From contig NZ_JAUXVR010000009.1 of NCBI RefSeq assembly GCF_030680395.1, positions 1 to 39,930 of the forward strand: DNA of 39,930 nucleotides, given 5' to 3'. Shown one piece after another: positions 1-9,010 of this stretch (positions are counted from its first letter, which is position 1; the number at the start of each line of letters is the position of its first letter). A program made the position numbers and the translations under genes. The notes below the pieces were generated by a model. That model was not told the origin of the DNA. It worked only from the letters and a program-made list of their open reading frames with translations, and did not search any database. The DNA comes from Methylobacter sp. Its GTDB lineage: Bacteria; Pseudomonadota; Gammaproteobacteria; Methylococcales; Methylomonadaceae.

Positions 1-105
1 CTTGTGTCGATTATTTATTACAAGCATAAACAATCCATCACAAGCACCCACACAAATTATTTTGATCAGGTTTTTAAAGAGCGTGGAGTTAAACCCCGGT
101 TGAGC
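1..105 (-). promoter_or_regulatory. rRNA operon leader with boxA (16S gene lies off the left edge)
   Basis: Read on the minus strand, the sequence after promoter P2 contains GCTCTTTAAAA (82-72). This matches the boxA antitermination element of gammaproteobacterial rRNA leaders, and it sits where a boxA would be expected between an rrn promoter and 16S. The leader runs to the window edge, so the 16S gene is inferred, not seen. No protein-coding gene is supported in 1-325. Confidence 0.7.
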
Positions 106-111
106 TGGACA

Positions 112-139
112 ATTATACAGATCCAATTCAGTTTGTCAA
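112..139 (-). promoter_or_regulatory. rRNA operon promoter P2 (sigma-70)
   Basis: On the minus strand there is a perfect -35 TTGACA (139-134), a 16-nt spacer and a perfect -10 TATAAT (117-112). Two perfect hexamers directly upstream of a boxA leader are typical of a strong rRNA promoter. Confidence 0.8.
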
Positions 140-208
140 CATCTTGTTAACTTTATTTTTTCATCCCGAACCACCGAAGCCGTTTACCGAACCCCGATGA
201 AGCCGACC

Positions 209-236
209 ATTATAACCTACCCAGTCCGCTTGTCAA
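209..236 (-). promoter_or_regulatory. rRNA operon promoter P1 (sigma-70)
   Basis: This is a second minus-strand promoter 97 bp upstream of P2. It has TTGACA (236-231), a 16-nt spacer and TATAAT (214-209), the same geometry as P2. The tandem pair just past the 3' end of tyrS indicates that a ribosomal RNA operon begins immediately to the left of the window. Confidence 0.8.
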
Positions 237-325
237 CATGCTTGCCAACTTTATTTCTTGTTGCTGTCTCTGCCAAGGCGCCTGCCCTGAAAGAACTGCG
301 CATTCTACAGCTTTTTCTGACTGCG

Positions 326-1522
326 TCAAGAGGTTATCGTTACCCGCGCAAATTTTCTTTTTCCTACCTGATAAACATGATTGGTACCTGCCGAAATTTC
401 CAGCTTTTGATCAGAGACTTTCTCTCCGTCAATTTTCACCGCTCCCTGTTTTATCATGCGATTAGCCTCGGATGTACTCTCTGTTAATCCGGCATCTTTT
501 AATAGATTCGCTATACCATAACCGACACCATCCATCTTTAATTCCAACTCATCCATTTCATCAGGCATCGCTCCACGCTGAAATCTCGCTTCAAAGTTTT
601 CCAGAGCCTTAACCGCAGCGGACGCATCATGAAATCTTTCTATAATTTCCTGAGCCAACCTTACTTTATAGTCCCTCGGGTTTGCACCTTGCTTACACTC
701 CTCCGCCCATAACCCTATTTCAGTCATGGGACGAAAACTCAACAATTCGAAATAACGCCACATCAACTCATCTGATATTGACATTAATTTGCCAAACATA
801 TCATCAGCAGAGTCGGCTATGCCCACATAATTATTAAGTGACTTGGACATTTTTTGTACGCCGTCCAAGCCTTCCAAAATTGGCATTGTCATGACGACCT
901 GCGGCTTTTGCCCAAAAGCCTCTTGTAATTGCCGCCCAACCAGCAAGTTAAACTTTTGATCCGTTCCGCCTAATTCCACATCGGCCTTCATCGCCACAGA
1001 ATCATAGCCTTGAATTAAAGGGTACAAAAATTCATGTATTGCAATAGGCTGACCACCTTTAAAACGCTTGCTAAAATCATCCCGCTCCAGCATTCTGGCC
1101 ACAGTATGCTTTGCGGCCAATTGAATCAAATCGGCCGACGACATCGCATTCATCCAGCTTGAATTAAACATTACCAATGTTTTAGTCGGATCCAGGATTT
1201 TAAATATTTGCTCCTCATAGGTTTTTGCATTGTCAATAACCTCATCCCGAGTCAATGGCTTACGTGTAACATTTTTCCCTGTTGGATCGCCAATCATCCC
1301 GGTAAAATCACCAATCAGAAACAACACCTCGTGCCCCAACTCTTGAAATTGCTTCAATTTATTAATCAATACCGTATGACCCAAATGCAAATCGGGGGCA
1401 GTCGGGTCAAAGCCCGCCTTAATTCGAAGAGGCCGCCCCTCTTCCAATTTTTTAATTAACTCTTGCTTGATTAAAACCTCATCAGTCCCTCTAAGAAGGT
1501 GTGCCAATACGTCCTCTTGCAA
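326..1522 (-). CDS. tyrS: Tyrosyl-tRNA synthetase
   Basis: Class I aminoacyl-tRNA synthetase that charges tRNA-Tyr in the cytoplasm. The 398-residue product has the HIGH-type motif HLGH at residues 46-49, the tyrosine/ATP pocket stretch [10 protein letters not shown] near 183-192, the KMSKS loop at 224-228, and a C-terminal S4 RNA-binding domain from about residue 335. Length and motif spacing fit the bacterial TyrRS branch with a KMSKS signature (TyrZ-like). The start is TTG; it is supported by GGAG seven bases upstream and by the expected N-terminus. Its 3' end faces the rRNA promoters, so tyrS and the rRNA operon are co-oriented. It diverges from the M23 peptidase gene. Nothing looks damaged. 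Confidence 0.97.
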   Translation of the reverse strand: MQEDVLAHLLRGTDEVLIKQELIKKLEEGRPLRIKAGFDPTAPDLHLGHTVLINKLKQFQELGHEVLFLIGDFTGMIGDPTGKNVTRKPLTRDEVIDNAKTYEEQIFKILDPTKTLVMFNSSWMNAMSSADLIQLAAKHTVARMLERDDFSKRFKGGQPIAIHEFLYPLIQGYDSVAMKADVELGGTDQKFNLLVGRQLQEAFGQKPQVVMTMPILEGLDGVQKMSKSLNNYVGIADSADDMFGKLMSISDELMWRYFELLSFRPMTEIGLWAEECKQGANPRDYKVRLAQEIIERFHDASAAVKALENFEARFQRGAMPDEMDELELKMDGVGYGIANLLKDAGLTESTSEANRMIKQGAVKIDGEKVSDQKLEISAGTNHVYQVGKRKFARVTITS

Positions 1523-1702
1523 TTTCTTTCTCCAAAATATCTATAAATAATCCATTATAGAATTAATAATCAGCTCCGCTGAATAAAAACTTTTATATGA
1601 CCTAATTAATTGGTAAAAACCTTTAAAACCGCTTAAAATGAAATCGCAAATCCATTAAACGCTTCTTGATTTATATAATTTTCAATTACTTAGCACAGCC
1701 TA

Positions 1703-3187
1703 GTGAAAAATAAAATCTACACATACTTGCTCTTTGGAATTAGCGTAGCCTTTTCAGTAACCGGCTACACACAGACAAAGCCAGCAAGCATGCACGCAAC
1801 AGCTAAAACTATTTCTGCCGCCCCCCTTCAGTCAAAACATACCAAACCTGATAATAAAAAAAACACCTCTGCGGCACCTGTTAAGACCAAATCAAACAAC
1901 AAAAAGAATCCTATTTCATCAAAGTCCACCAATAAAAAAGACTCTATTGCTGTATCCAAGCTAACGACGCAAAGAAAATCTGCCTCAGCATCTAAAACTA
2001 CTGCAAAAAAGCAAACCATCGTTTCCGCCAAGTTAAAAAGCAACAAGCAGTCTATTGTCTCGTCCAAGTCGAGCCATAAAACTAACGCTGTTGCTTCTCT
2101 TGATGATCCGTCCACCAGAAAGCATACCGTTATTTCTTCCAAGTCGAGCGAGTCTGTATCAATCAAACCCCTCCACTACAAGAAAATGCAAAAACACGCC
2201 CCTGCTAATCTGGACTTGGATAATGCAGAATCAGATCAAATCATCCACACAAATAATGACAAACAATTCCATCGCACCTTAATCGACCATCCACAAATCA
2301 CAAAAATCAACACCGCTCATGTATCTATAGAAACATCCTTATTTCTGGATGGCCTCGAAGCCGACTTATCAAAAGAGCTGATCCTGCAACTTACCGATAT
2401 TTTTGCATGGGACATTGATTTTGCCACCAATCTACGCCCTGGCGATCAATTCACGGTTGTTTATGGGAAGAAAATAGTTGATGGTAAAGAAACTGACAGC
2501 GACGAAATCATTGCCGCTGAGTTTATTAACCAAGGATCGTCATACACCGCAGTCAGATACATCAATGAATTCGGCATTGCCAGTTATTACACGCCCGACG
2601 GGCAGTCCATGCAAAGAGCTTTTTTAACTACGCCTGTTGACTTTGCAAAGATCAGCTCCCCTTTTGACATGCACCGTAAGCACCCCATACTTAACAGAAT
2701 CCGCGCTCACAAAGGCATTGATTATGCCGCAAGAATCGGTACACCTGTCAAAACAACCGGGGACGGAATCGTTACCTTTAGTGGCCGCAAAGGCGCTTAT
2801 GGACAAGTAGTCATTATTCAACATAATGATCACTATGAAACACTTTATGCGCATATGTCTGATTTTAAGAAAGGCTTAACAGTCGGCAATCATGTTAAAC
2901 AGGGCGATGTTATCGGCTTTGTGGGCCAAACCGGCTTGGCCACTGGCCCTCACCTACATTATGAGTTTCATGTGGACGGACTTTATCGCGATCCTGAAAC
3001 GGTAAAGATACCGCATTCAATGCCTATAAGTAATGTATTACTGGCCGACTTCAATACTCAAACCCAGCCGTTCTTTACTCAACTTGCTCAGGCCAAAGCC
3101 AAAAGTTTATTTGCAAAAAACCCTTCGGCAATTGCTCCCGGCATTGCCCTACCCCCTGCATCCATGCAGTCTTCTCGTTACGATTAA
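1703..3187 (+). CDS. M23 murein endopeptidase with Lys/Ser-rich linker (MepM/OapA-like)
   Basis: Predicted zinc endopeptidase that cuts peptidoglycan cross-links in the periplasm. The N-terminus carries a signal peptide (MKNK, then a hydrophobic stretch to about residue 22). Residues 25-150 are low complexity, rich in Lys, Ser, Thr and Ala, with an imperfectly repeated SSKSS/NKK pattern; this probably tethers or spaces the enzyme at the wall. An OapA/LysM-like middle region (about 195-300) precedes the M23 domain, which has HxxxD (H336-D340), a central YAHM segment and the HLH metal motif near residue 417. The start is GTG. anmK follows nine bases later, so wall cutting and recycling of anhydro-muropeptides are probably co-transcribed. 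The exact physiological substrate is not shown by the sequence. Confidence 0.9.
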   Translation: MKNKIYTYLLFGISVAFSVTGYTQTKPASMHATAKTISAAPLQSKHTKPDNKKNTSAAPVKTKSNNKKNPISSKSTNKKDSIAVSKLTTQRKSASASKTTAKKQTIVSAKLKSNKQSIVSSKSSHKTNAVASLDDPSTRKHTVISSKSSESVSIKPLHYKKMQKHAPANLDLDNAESDQIIHTNNDKQFHRTLIDHPQITKINTAHVSIETSLFLDGLEADLSKELILQLTDIFAWDIDFATNLRPGDQFTVVYGKKIVDGKETDSDEIIAAEFINQGSSYTAVRYINEFGIASYYTPDGQSMQRAFLTTPVDFAKISSPFDMHRKHPILNRIRAHKGIDYAARIGTPVKTTGDGIVTFSGRKGAYGQVVIIQHNDHYETLYAHMSDFKKGLTVGNHVKQGDVIGFVGQTGLATGPHLHYEFHVDGLYRDPETVKIPHSMPISNVLLADFNTQTQPFFTQLAQAKAKSLFAKNPSAIAPGIALPPASMQSSRYD

Positions 3188-3196
3188 TCAAAATCG

Positions 3197-4360
3197 ATGC
3201 CTGAACTTTATATTGGACTCATGTCCGGAACCAGCCTGGATGGCATTGACGCCGCTCTTGTGGATTTTAAAAACAATGAAGCCCGTCTTGTCGAATTTGA
3301 ATACCTGCCCTTTCCCGGCGATATTCAAAGTACAATTCAGCAACTTAGCAAGCCTGACATGCTAATTTCGCTCAAAGAATACGGCACAATGGATGCCCGA
3401 CTCGGCCACTTATTCGCAAAGGCCGTTAATGCCTTGCTTGCTAAAGCCGACATTCCCGCCTCATCGATCAATGCCATCGGCAGCCATGGACAAACCATTT
3501 ACCATGCGCCTGACATCCGATTTCCTTTTTCCCTGCAAATCGGCGATCCCAATATAATTGCCGAACTTACCGGCATTACCACCGTGGCCGATTTCAGACG
3601 CCGGGATATTGCAGCCAAAGGCCAAGGCGCACCGCTGGTTCCGGCTTTTCATCAAGCCGTTTTCCACCACCCACATGAACATCGCTGCATCGTAAATATC
3701 GGCGGCATAGCCAATATTACCGTCTTGCCTAAACAGCAGTCGGCAGAAGTCATCGGCTTTGATACCGGCCCCGGCAACACCTTAATGGATCTGTGGATCA
3801 AGCTGCACCAAAACCAGTCGTACGATAAAAACGGCGCCTGGGCCAAAACCGGCAATATCGATCATGGCTTGGTAGCGCTATTAAAACAAGACGCCTATTT
3901 CAACGCCGCTCCGCCAAAAAGCACCGGCAAAGAATATTTTTCACTTCCCTGGATTTATCAGTATTTCGACGCATTCAGTTACAAAGCCGAGGACATACAA
4001 GCCAGCTTATGTTTTCTGACGGCGATAACGATTTGCGATGCGATCAAAAAGCACGCACCGGCTACTGAGCGCATATTGATTTGCGGCGGCGGTATTCACA
4101 ATGAATATTTACTGGAGCTCATCCAACAAAACATTGACTGCCCGGTTGAATCAACAGAGCAGTATGGACTTCATCCCGATCATGTTGAGGCTGTGGCTTT
4201 CGCATGGTTAGCCAGACAAACGTTAAACAATCTGCCGGGCAATCTTAAAGAAGTAACAGGAGCAATGAACTCTGTCATTCTTGGAGGAATTTATCAGGGA
4301 AACAAAAAGGGCGCAGCTTCCGCTCCTGCTCACGCTAAGCACCTACATCCCTGTAGGTGA
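3197..4360 (+). CDS. anmK: Anhydro-N-acetylmuramic acid kinase
   Basis: Phosphorylates and opens 1,6-anhydroMurNAc to MurNAc-6-phosphate in cytoplasmic peptidoglycan recycling. The 387-residue product has the family's N-terminal phosphate-binding signature SGTSLDGIDAALVDF (residues 9-23), the FDTGPGNTLMD segment near 190 and ICGGGIHN near 295. The family normally stops soon after the ILGGIYQGN segment. Here the frame continues about 20 residues (KKGAASAPAHAKHLHPCR) into a palindromic repeat whose right arm supplies the stop codon, so the tail is probably non-functional sequence. It lies nine bases behind the murein peptidase and converges on erpA. Confidence 0.95.
   Translation: MPELYIGLMSGTSLDGIDAALVDFKNNEARLVEFEYLPFPGDIQSTIQQLSKPDMLISLKEYGTMDARLGHLFAKAVNALLAKADIPASSINAIGSHGQTIYHAPDIRFPFSLQIGDPNIIAELTGITTVADFRRRDIAAKGQGAPLVPAFHQAVFHHPHEHRCIVNIGGIANITVLPKQQSAEVIGFDTGPGNTLMDLWIKLHQNQSYDKNGAWAKTGNIDHGLVALLKQDAYFNAAPPKSTGKEYFSLPWIYQYFDAFSYKAEDIQASLCFLTAITICDAIKKHAPATERILICGGGIHNEYLLELIQQNIDCPVESTEQYGLHPDHVEAVAFAWLARQTLNNLPGNLKEVTGAMNSVILGGIYQGNKKGAASAPAHAKHLHPCR
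4340..4359. repeat. Small palindromic (REP-like) repeat, copy A
   Basis: Perfect 8-bp arms (CACCTACA, 4340-4347; TGTAGGTG, 4352-4359) flank a four-base loop, embedded in a CTGCTCACGC... context. It lies between convergent anmK and erpA and encodes the last residues and stop of anmK. Related-looking hairpins occur near 25,813 and 25,930. It has no T-tract, so it is not a standard intrinsic terminator. Confidence 0.6.
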
Positions 4361-4400
4361 CACCCTGTCGCCCAACGAGGGGGGAGAAACTATAAAATAA

Positions 4401-4733
4401 CTACGCGGAAAAAGAAGACCCGCAACCGCAGGTAGTGGTCGCGTTAGGGTTACGGATAACGAACTGAGCGCCTGACAAATCTTCTTTATAATCGATTTCA
4501 GCGCCGGTTAAATATTGAATACTCATCGAGTCAATCAATACCGTGACACCGCCGTTTTCAACGCAGGTATCATCTTCATTGACTTCTTCATCAAAAGTAA
4601 AGCCATATTGAAACCCTGAACACCCCCCTCCTGAAACATAAACTCTCAGCTTCAGATTATCATTACCTTCCTCGGCTATTAATTCACCCACCTTGGTGGC
4701 GGCGCTGTCAGTAAAAACTATCGGATTAGACAT
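4401..4733 (-). CDS. erpA: A-type iron-sulfur carrier / insertion protein
   Basis: HesB/IscA/ErpA-family carrier that receives Fe-S clusters from the assembly machinery and passes them to apoproteins. At 110 residues it has the usual family length, with the three conserved cysteines: C38 in [10 protein letters not shown] and C102/C104 in TCGCGSSF. The [11 protein letters not shown] segment and the D-rich middle match ErpA better than IscA, and no isc genes adjoin it. It lies 96 bp downstream of argC on the same strand and may be co-transcribed with it, although no strong ribosome-binding site is seen before its ATG. Confidence 0.93.
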   Translation of the reverse strand: MSNPIVFTDSAATKVGELIAEEGNDNLKLRVYVSGGGCSGFQYGFTFDEEVNEDDTCVENGGVTVLIDSMSIQYLTGAEIDYKEDLSGAQFVIRNPNATTTCGCGSSFSA

Positions 4734-4829
4734 ACATGTAACACTATAAAAATGAAGTTGGAAGAAATTATGACTATACCCAGCTTTTTAGTCAAGAATT
4801 ATGAATGTGTGTACAACTGATTATTTGCC

Positions 4830-5861
4830 CTATGGATAAAGCGCAACACTCTTTAATCCCGAGTCTTCCTTTAGCCCAAACATCAGATTCATATTTTGCA
4901 CCGCCTGCCCCGCTGCGCCCTTAACCAGGTTATCAATCACCGATAACACCACGATAGTTTGACCGCCCTGCGGCCGGTGAATCGAAATCTGGCAGTTATT
5001 GCTGCCCCGTACATTTCGGGTATCAGGATGCGAACCTGGCGGCAATACATCAACAAACGTTTCGTTAGCATATCTTTTTTCGTACAAGGCCTGCACGTCA
5101 TCAGGATTACCGTGCGACTGACCATATAAAGTAGCGTGTATACCTCGGATCATTGGCGTTAAATGCGGTACGAAGGTCAATCCGACCGATTTTCCAGCCA
5201 TCAACTCAAGCCCTTGAGCAATCTCAGGCAAATGCCGGTGACCGCCAACCGCATACGCTTTAAAACTCTCGCCGGTTTCGCTCATTAACGTCGCCAACTC
5301 CGCTTTACGCCCCGCCCCGCTGACGCCCGATTTAACATCGGCGATTAAATGCTTAACATCAATCAGATCGTTTTCAAGTAACGGCAAAAAACCCAGCTGC
5401 ACGGCGGTTGGATAGCAGCCCGGACAAGCGATTAAATTACTCTGTTTAATTGCCTCGCGATTCAGTTCCGGCAAACCGTAAACCGCCTCGGCGATTAAAT
5501 CGGGACAAGCATGCTCCATACCGTACCATTTGCTCCATTCCTTTGCATCTTTCAACCTGAAATCAGCGGAAAGATCGATCACTTTAACGCCGCGCGTCAG
5601 CAACCGCTCCGCCATCAGCATCGCCGTGCCGTTCGGCGTCGCAAAAAACACCACATCGCATTCGGCCAAGGTTTCGACTTCGGGCAAGCTAAATACGGCG
5701 TCGATAAACCCCCGCAAACTGGGATAAAGCGCATCCACTCTAACGCCTGCATCGGCGCGCGAAGTTACAACCGCCACCTCGACATCCGAATGCAACGCTA
5801 AAATCCGCAATAACTCAACACCGGTATATCCGGTTCCGCCCACAATACCTGCACGAATCAT
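4830..5861 (-). CDS. argC: N-acetyl-gamma-glutamyl-phosphate reductase
   Basis: Third step of arginine synthesis: NADPH-dependent reduction of N-acetylglutamyl phosphate to the semialdehyde. The 343-residue product starts [14 protein letters not shown] (dinucleotide-binding GxxGxxG loop) and has the catalytic cysteine in [10 protein letters not shown] (about C149), plus GGHRHLPEI and [11 protein letters not shown] segments. I chose ATG 5861 rather than the longer frame starting at 5879 because AGGA lies eight bases before it and the family starts at this motif. The upstream region once faced the quinone oxidoreductase gene; the defence island now lies between them. Confidence 0.96.
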   Translation of the reverse strand: MIRAGIVGGTGYTGVELLRILALHSDVEVAVVTSRADAGVRVDALYPSLRGFIDAVFSLPEVETLAECDVVFFATPNGTAMLMAERLLTRGVKVIDLSADFRLKDAKEWSKWYGMEHACPDLIAEAVYGLPELNREAIKQSNLIACPGCYPTAVQLGFLPLLENDLIDVKHLIADVKSGVSGAGRKAELATLMSETGESFKAYAVGGHRHLPEIAQGLELMAGKSVGLTFVPHLTPMIRGIHATLYGQSHGNPDDVQALYEKRYANETFVDVLPPGSHPDTRNVRGSNNCQISIHRPQGGQTIVVLSVIDNLVKGAAGQAVQNMNLMFGLKEDSGLKSVALYP

Positions 5862-5893
5862 CTGTTTTATCCTACCCACACGTTGTTTATAAA

Positions 5894-5970
5894 AATAACT
5901 GGGGCATATAATAACCGCAACTTGGATTATTGACGATGTTGTAACTATGCCGCTTCCTAATCAGATGATT
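5894..5970. repeat. 77-bp direct repeat, left copy, flanking the defence island
   Basis: Matches 16546-16622 over 77 bp with two substitutions (5943 and 5960). It contains a TATAAT box (5907-5912) and the first eight codons of the quinone oxidoreductase gene. The two copies enclose the five-gene defence operon exactly. Beyond 5970 the similarity becomes patchy (for example TGTTTTAAA and ACGCCGTCA shared), suggesting that this copy has decayed. Confidence 0.95.
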
Positions 5971-6099
5971 ACCAATGAGTGTTTTAAAGTTGAACAAATC
6001 GTTCATTTTTGCAGCTACGCCGTCACCAATGAGATTTTATCTAAGCCGGAGCTAGCCTCAGCACGGTTCGAACAGGATCTGGGGTGTTCATTCAACTAA
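5947..6099 (+). pseudogene. Decayed 5' fragment of the quinone oxidoreductase gene
   Basis: An open frame of 50 codons starts MPLPNQMI, against MPLPKQMI at the intact gene (16599). It then diverges and stops after CSFN, overlapping the end of the HNH gene by 12 bases. The GTG that lies six bases upstream of the ATG in the intact copy is GTA here. By eye, further patches of the intact gene are recognisable to about 6050. I interpret it as the stranded original 5' end of qor left beside argC when the island arrived. It may still be transcribed because the TATAAT box is retained. Confidence 0.65.
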
Positions 6100-7188
6100 C
6101 TCTAGCTCGGCTTTCCATGCAGCCAACCTAGACTGATCAAGCATAGCGATGCATAAAATGCTATGGACTTCGTAATGGGGTTCAGTCGATACAAGATCGC
6201 CTTGTACGTTCTGCAAATGTAGCAGGATTTCGTCCTGCGTATGCCTCGCCTGAGCCCTCATTATCCGGCGTCGCTCGCGTTGGAGCAATACGCCTTGCTG
6301 CTTCGCATATTCCGCCTTGAACTCACGCGTCCAGCGTTTACTTAAATTAAGCAGATTGTCGAGGTTAACGACTTTTGCCGCGTCTGTCGGATTTATTGGC
6401 GCACTAATTATTGAACGCTTTTGCAAATCGTAGTTCAGCCGAATATTACCGTTGGCATGTCGTCGATAAGGATGAAACCAATCTGAAAAGCTACCCTGGA
6501 CGTGAACGGCCTTAGTACCTTTGTTATCGGTGCAATTGCACTCCCCACAGATAGGCAGCAAGTTATCGGCGCAAACGCTCAATAGTGGGTAAACGCTCTT
6601 GGCAATCCAGTGATCTACTTCAATATCTTTAAGTTCGCCTCCGCACAGTACACAAACTTCTCTGGCGCCCGGATTCGGGTTCAGTCGGTGCGTATCGCGA
6701 AATTCTTTGACAAACTGAGCATACGTTACGCCACCGTTAGTCACAGGCGAACCATTCGCTGCATAAGGAAGACCGCTACGAAAGCCCTTCTCGTAGAAAG
6801 CTTCCATTAACTCCCTGAATGCTTGCCACGACATATCGGGAATAGCCGGGCGGGCTATCGGCCAAGCAGGCGAATTGGGTTGAAACTGTTTCTCCAGATT
6901 GCTGACTGCTGCGACCCAGTCATTCAAAAATTCCTTGTCTGCTTGTGACATGGCCGCCACGGCTTGAGCTCTTGAAAGCAAGGGCTTCCCGGCAAGCTCA
7001 CGTTGCAAAAATGCCCAAAGCCAGTCCGCCTCAATTTGCGTGGGAACGCGCGGAGGCATCAGATTGACTTTAACAATGTCCGCCGAACCGACATTCACGT
7101 CGCAAAGCCAAGCCACCAGATGCTCTTGCAGGCGACGGCAGGCACGCAGGGCTGGAGTGCAAGCAATATGACAGATAGGCTTAAGCAT
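6088..7188 (-). CDS. HNH endonuclease, Septu PtuB-like partner
   Basis: Predicted HNH/HNHc nuclease of 366 residues. Two zinc-binding CxxC pairs (C179/C182 and C214/C217) bracket the catalytic VDHW segment (H193) and the N of DNLLPIC (N209), which is the canonical HNH arrangement. The N-terminal 175 residues are helical and of unknown fold; the C-terminal 120 residues carry Arg-rich helices. Its ATG overlaps the end of the upstream ATPase gene by 8 bp, so the two are translationally coupled. An ATPase followed by an HNH nuclease is the layout of Septu (PtuA/PtuB) and related OLD-like systems, where the nuclease is activated on infection. Assignment to Septu proper is an inference from gene order and motifs. 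Confidence 0.75.
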   Translation of the reverse strand: MLKPICHIACTPALRACRRLQEHLVAWLCDVNVGSADIVKVNLMPPRVPTQIEADWLWAFLQRELAGKPLLSRAQAVAAMSQADKEFLNDWVAAVSNLEKQFQPNSPAWPIARPAIPDMSWQAFRELMEAFYEKGFRSGLPYAANGSPVTNGGVTYAQFVKEFRDTHRLNPNPGAREVCVLCGGELKDIEVDHWIAKSVYPLLSVCADNLLPICGECNCTDNKGTKAVHVQGSFSDWFHPYRRHANGNIRLNYDLQKRSIISAPINPTDAAKVVNLDNLLNLSKRWTREFKAEYAKQQGVLLQRERRRIMRAQARHTQDEILLHLQNVQGDLVSTEPHYEVHSILCIAMLDQSRLAAWKAELELVE

Positions 7189-9010
7189 GACCCTTCCATT
7201 TATTCAACAGCGTACGCAACTCACTACGGTAGAAGCCGGAGCCCATGCGGGCAATCAGTTGCTCTAATTGCTGGATGTCAGCCTCAGTACCGCTGGCTAA
7301 GCTTAATTTTTCCTCAATAAATTCTTGCGCCCGCTTACCGATGCTGTCTTCGGCTTCGAACACAGTCATCATCAGGGCGCTGGGGTCAGTGGCGAAGGTT
7401 TGTTCAGACACCGACCGAATCACTGAACCGTCGGCGGTCTTCTGCATCATCACGATTTCATCATTGAACACATCGCTTAATACGATGGCCGAATGCGTGG
7501 AAATCAGTACGTCGTTGGCGGTGCGGCCAATAGCGGCGTCAATGATGTCGACGATTTCCCGCTTCCACTTGTCGTTAAAATGCGTCTCCGGCTCGTCCAA
7601 TAACAATAAGGCATCCTGCTGTCCTTCCAGCAAATGGAACAAGGCCATACGTCCCAACACCATTTGCTCGCCGTCGGACAATTCATCAAAGCGAATCAAA
7701 TCGTCGGTATCGTCTTTGCGGAGACAAAACGAAATTTCAGCAATCAAACCTTCTTCATGCAAATCGCAAAGCCGTTGGAAGCGTTCATAGGCGCTGAAAT
7801 TGTTCTCGTTGCCTATCAATGCCTGCAAGGCGTGGCCTTGCGTCTTCTCAGTAACTTGCCGCAGCTCTTCCATTCCCGGCGCATCCGGCACAAGGTCGGG
7901 ATCGAAGTCTCCGCCAATATCGTAGTGGAGGATACGCAAGCTACTGGGGTTCGGCTGCGCAATCACTTCCCCGGCGGCATAAAACCACGGCAGCAAGCGG
8001 CGTAATTTCTTCTCGGGCAGTCTATCGGGCTGAAAATCAATCGTCACAGCGACTGAAACAGGCCACTTCCAACCGGCTCTGCTCAATAACTCACGTAATA
8101 TCTGGTTTGACGGATCAGGCTCTACAGTCCCGGAAAAAACATCTTTCAGCCCTACCGGCAAAGCCACAGAAAGCACCGCAAACTTAAGCAGCTCGGGCGT
8201 AACCAAAATAGGTTCCCAGGCCTTTGAACCAATATCCTGAGCTAACTGCGCCATTTGATTCATCTGCTCACTATTAGCTTCGCTGTCTTCGTCCTGTAAC
8301 AAGATTTCATTCAGCAGATGTTCGTGTTCTTTATCTCTATTCCAACCGGGAGGCCGCTCACGAGTCGAGTCGTATTCATCAGACTGGGACACTAGATCGA
8401 CGCCTTCGCTGTCAGAGTTGCGCTCCCAAAGGCTTTGCCACGAAGCCAGCGCACCGGTGGTGTAAGCCAGCACAGTGCGCGGCAAATAAGGTAGCTGTGC
8501 GGTACCTCGCCCACTGGGCCAATTTCCGGGCGCAATGACCGCACGGAAGCCGTGCGGCAAGGGCTCAAAAGCCGCCTGCTTGGCATACAACGACCGAATC
8601 AGCTCTTCAAAATCGTCATTGGTGGCTGTCGGCAGGAAGGTAAAACTCTCGCTCACCCAAAGCGCAGGCTCTAACTGTTCTTCTTCACGCAGTGCCGACA
8701 GAATAACGGTTTGACGTTGGCTTCCTCCTACAACGGCTTCATTACCCACAATATATTGATCCACAACAGGGGCCGGACGATCCCGCCCGAGTTCATAGAC
8801 CAAAGAAACCGGAAAGTGAGGCGCGCACCAATCGGCAAGCGACAAAAACACTTTGCTAATAGCCCGTAAAAGATGGGATTTACCGCTGCCGTTAACCCCG
8901 ACAACAAAGCGAATCGCACATAATCTATCGAGCGGCGAATGGCTGGAGAAAACAATTTGCGCTTTGTTTAGCGGCGGATAATTACGGATATGCAGGTAAC
9001 GCAACTTCAT
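7181..9010 (-). CDS. ABC/SMC-like AAA ATPase, Septu PtuA-like
   Basis: 609-residue ATPase of the AAA_15/AAA_21 (OLD/RecF-like) type. Seen: Walker A GVNGSGKS (residues 38-45), the ABC signature LSDGEQM near 442, Walker B LLLLDEPE near 465 and the switch histidine in STHSA near 502. The region between Walker A and the signature (about 60-430) is long, as in PtuA-type proteins, and includes an acidic stretch around residue 235. No TOPRIM motif is evident, so it is not a classic OLD nuclease; nuclease activity would come from the HNH partner. It overlaps hsdS by four bases (ATGA) and the HNH gene by eight. The known family role is phage sensing and control of an effector; the trigger here cannot be read from sequence. 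Confidence 0.8.
   Translation of the reverse strand: MKLRYLHIRNYPPLNKAQIVFSSHSPLDRLCAIRFVVGVNGSGKSHLLRAISKVFLSLADWCAPHFPVSLVYELGRDRPAPVVDQYIVGNEAVVGGSQRQTVILSALREEEQLEPALWVSESFTFLPTATNDDFEELIRSLYAKQAAFEPLPHGFRAVIAPGNWPSGRGTAQLPYLPRTVLAYTTGALASWQSLWERNSDSEGVDLVSQSDEYDSTRERPPGWNRDKEHEHLLNEILLQDEDSEANSEQMNQMAQLAQDIGSKAWEPILVTPELLKFAVLSVALPVGLKDVFSGTVEPDPSNQILRELLSRAGWKWPVSVAVTIDFQPDRLPEKKLRRLLPWFYAAGEVIAQPNPSSLRILHYDIGGDFDPDLVPDAPGMEELRQVTEKTQGHALQALIGNENNFSAYERFQRLCDLHEEGLIAEISFCLRKDDTDDLIRFDELSDGEQMVLGRMALFHLLEGQQDALLLLDEPETHFNDKWKREIVDIIDAAIGRTANDVLISTHSAIVLSDVFNDEIVMMQKTADGSVIRSVSEQTFATDPSALMMTVFEAEDSIGKRAQEFIEEKLSLASGTEADIQQLEQLIARMGSGFYRSELRTLLNKWKGHA

Noticed and set aside
1828-2166. 112-codon frame opposite the M23 peptidase linker
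   Set aside because: It is the antisense of a Lys/Ser-rich low-complexity region, which is naturally stop-poor.
4340-4359. Bidirectional intrinsic terminator between anmK and erpA
   Set aside because: The hairpin is perfect but no T-run follows on either strand, and it matches a repeat family found elsewhere in the window.
7181-9010. ATPase as an OLD-family nuclease or a RecF/SMC repair protein
   Set aside because: No TOPRIM motifs are seen and the HNH partner is translationally coupled, so a PtuA-like role fits better.
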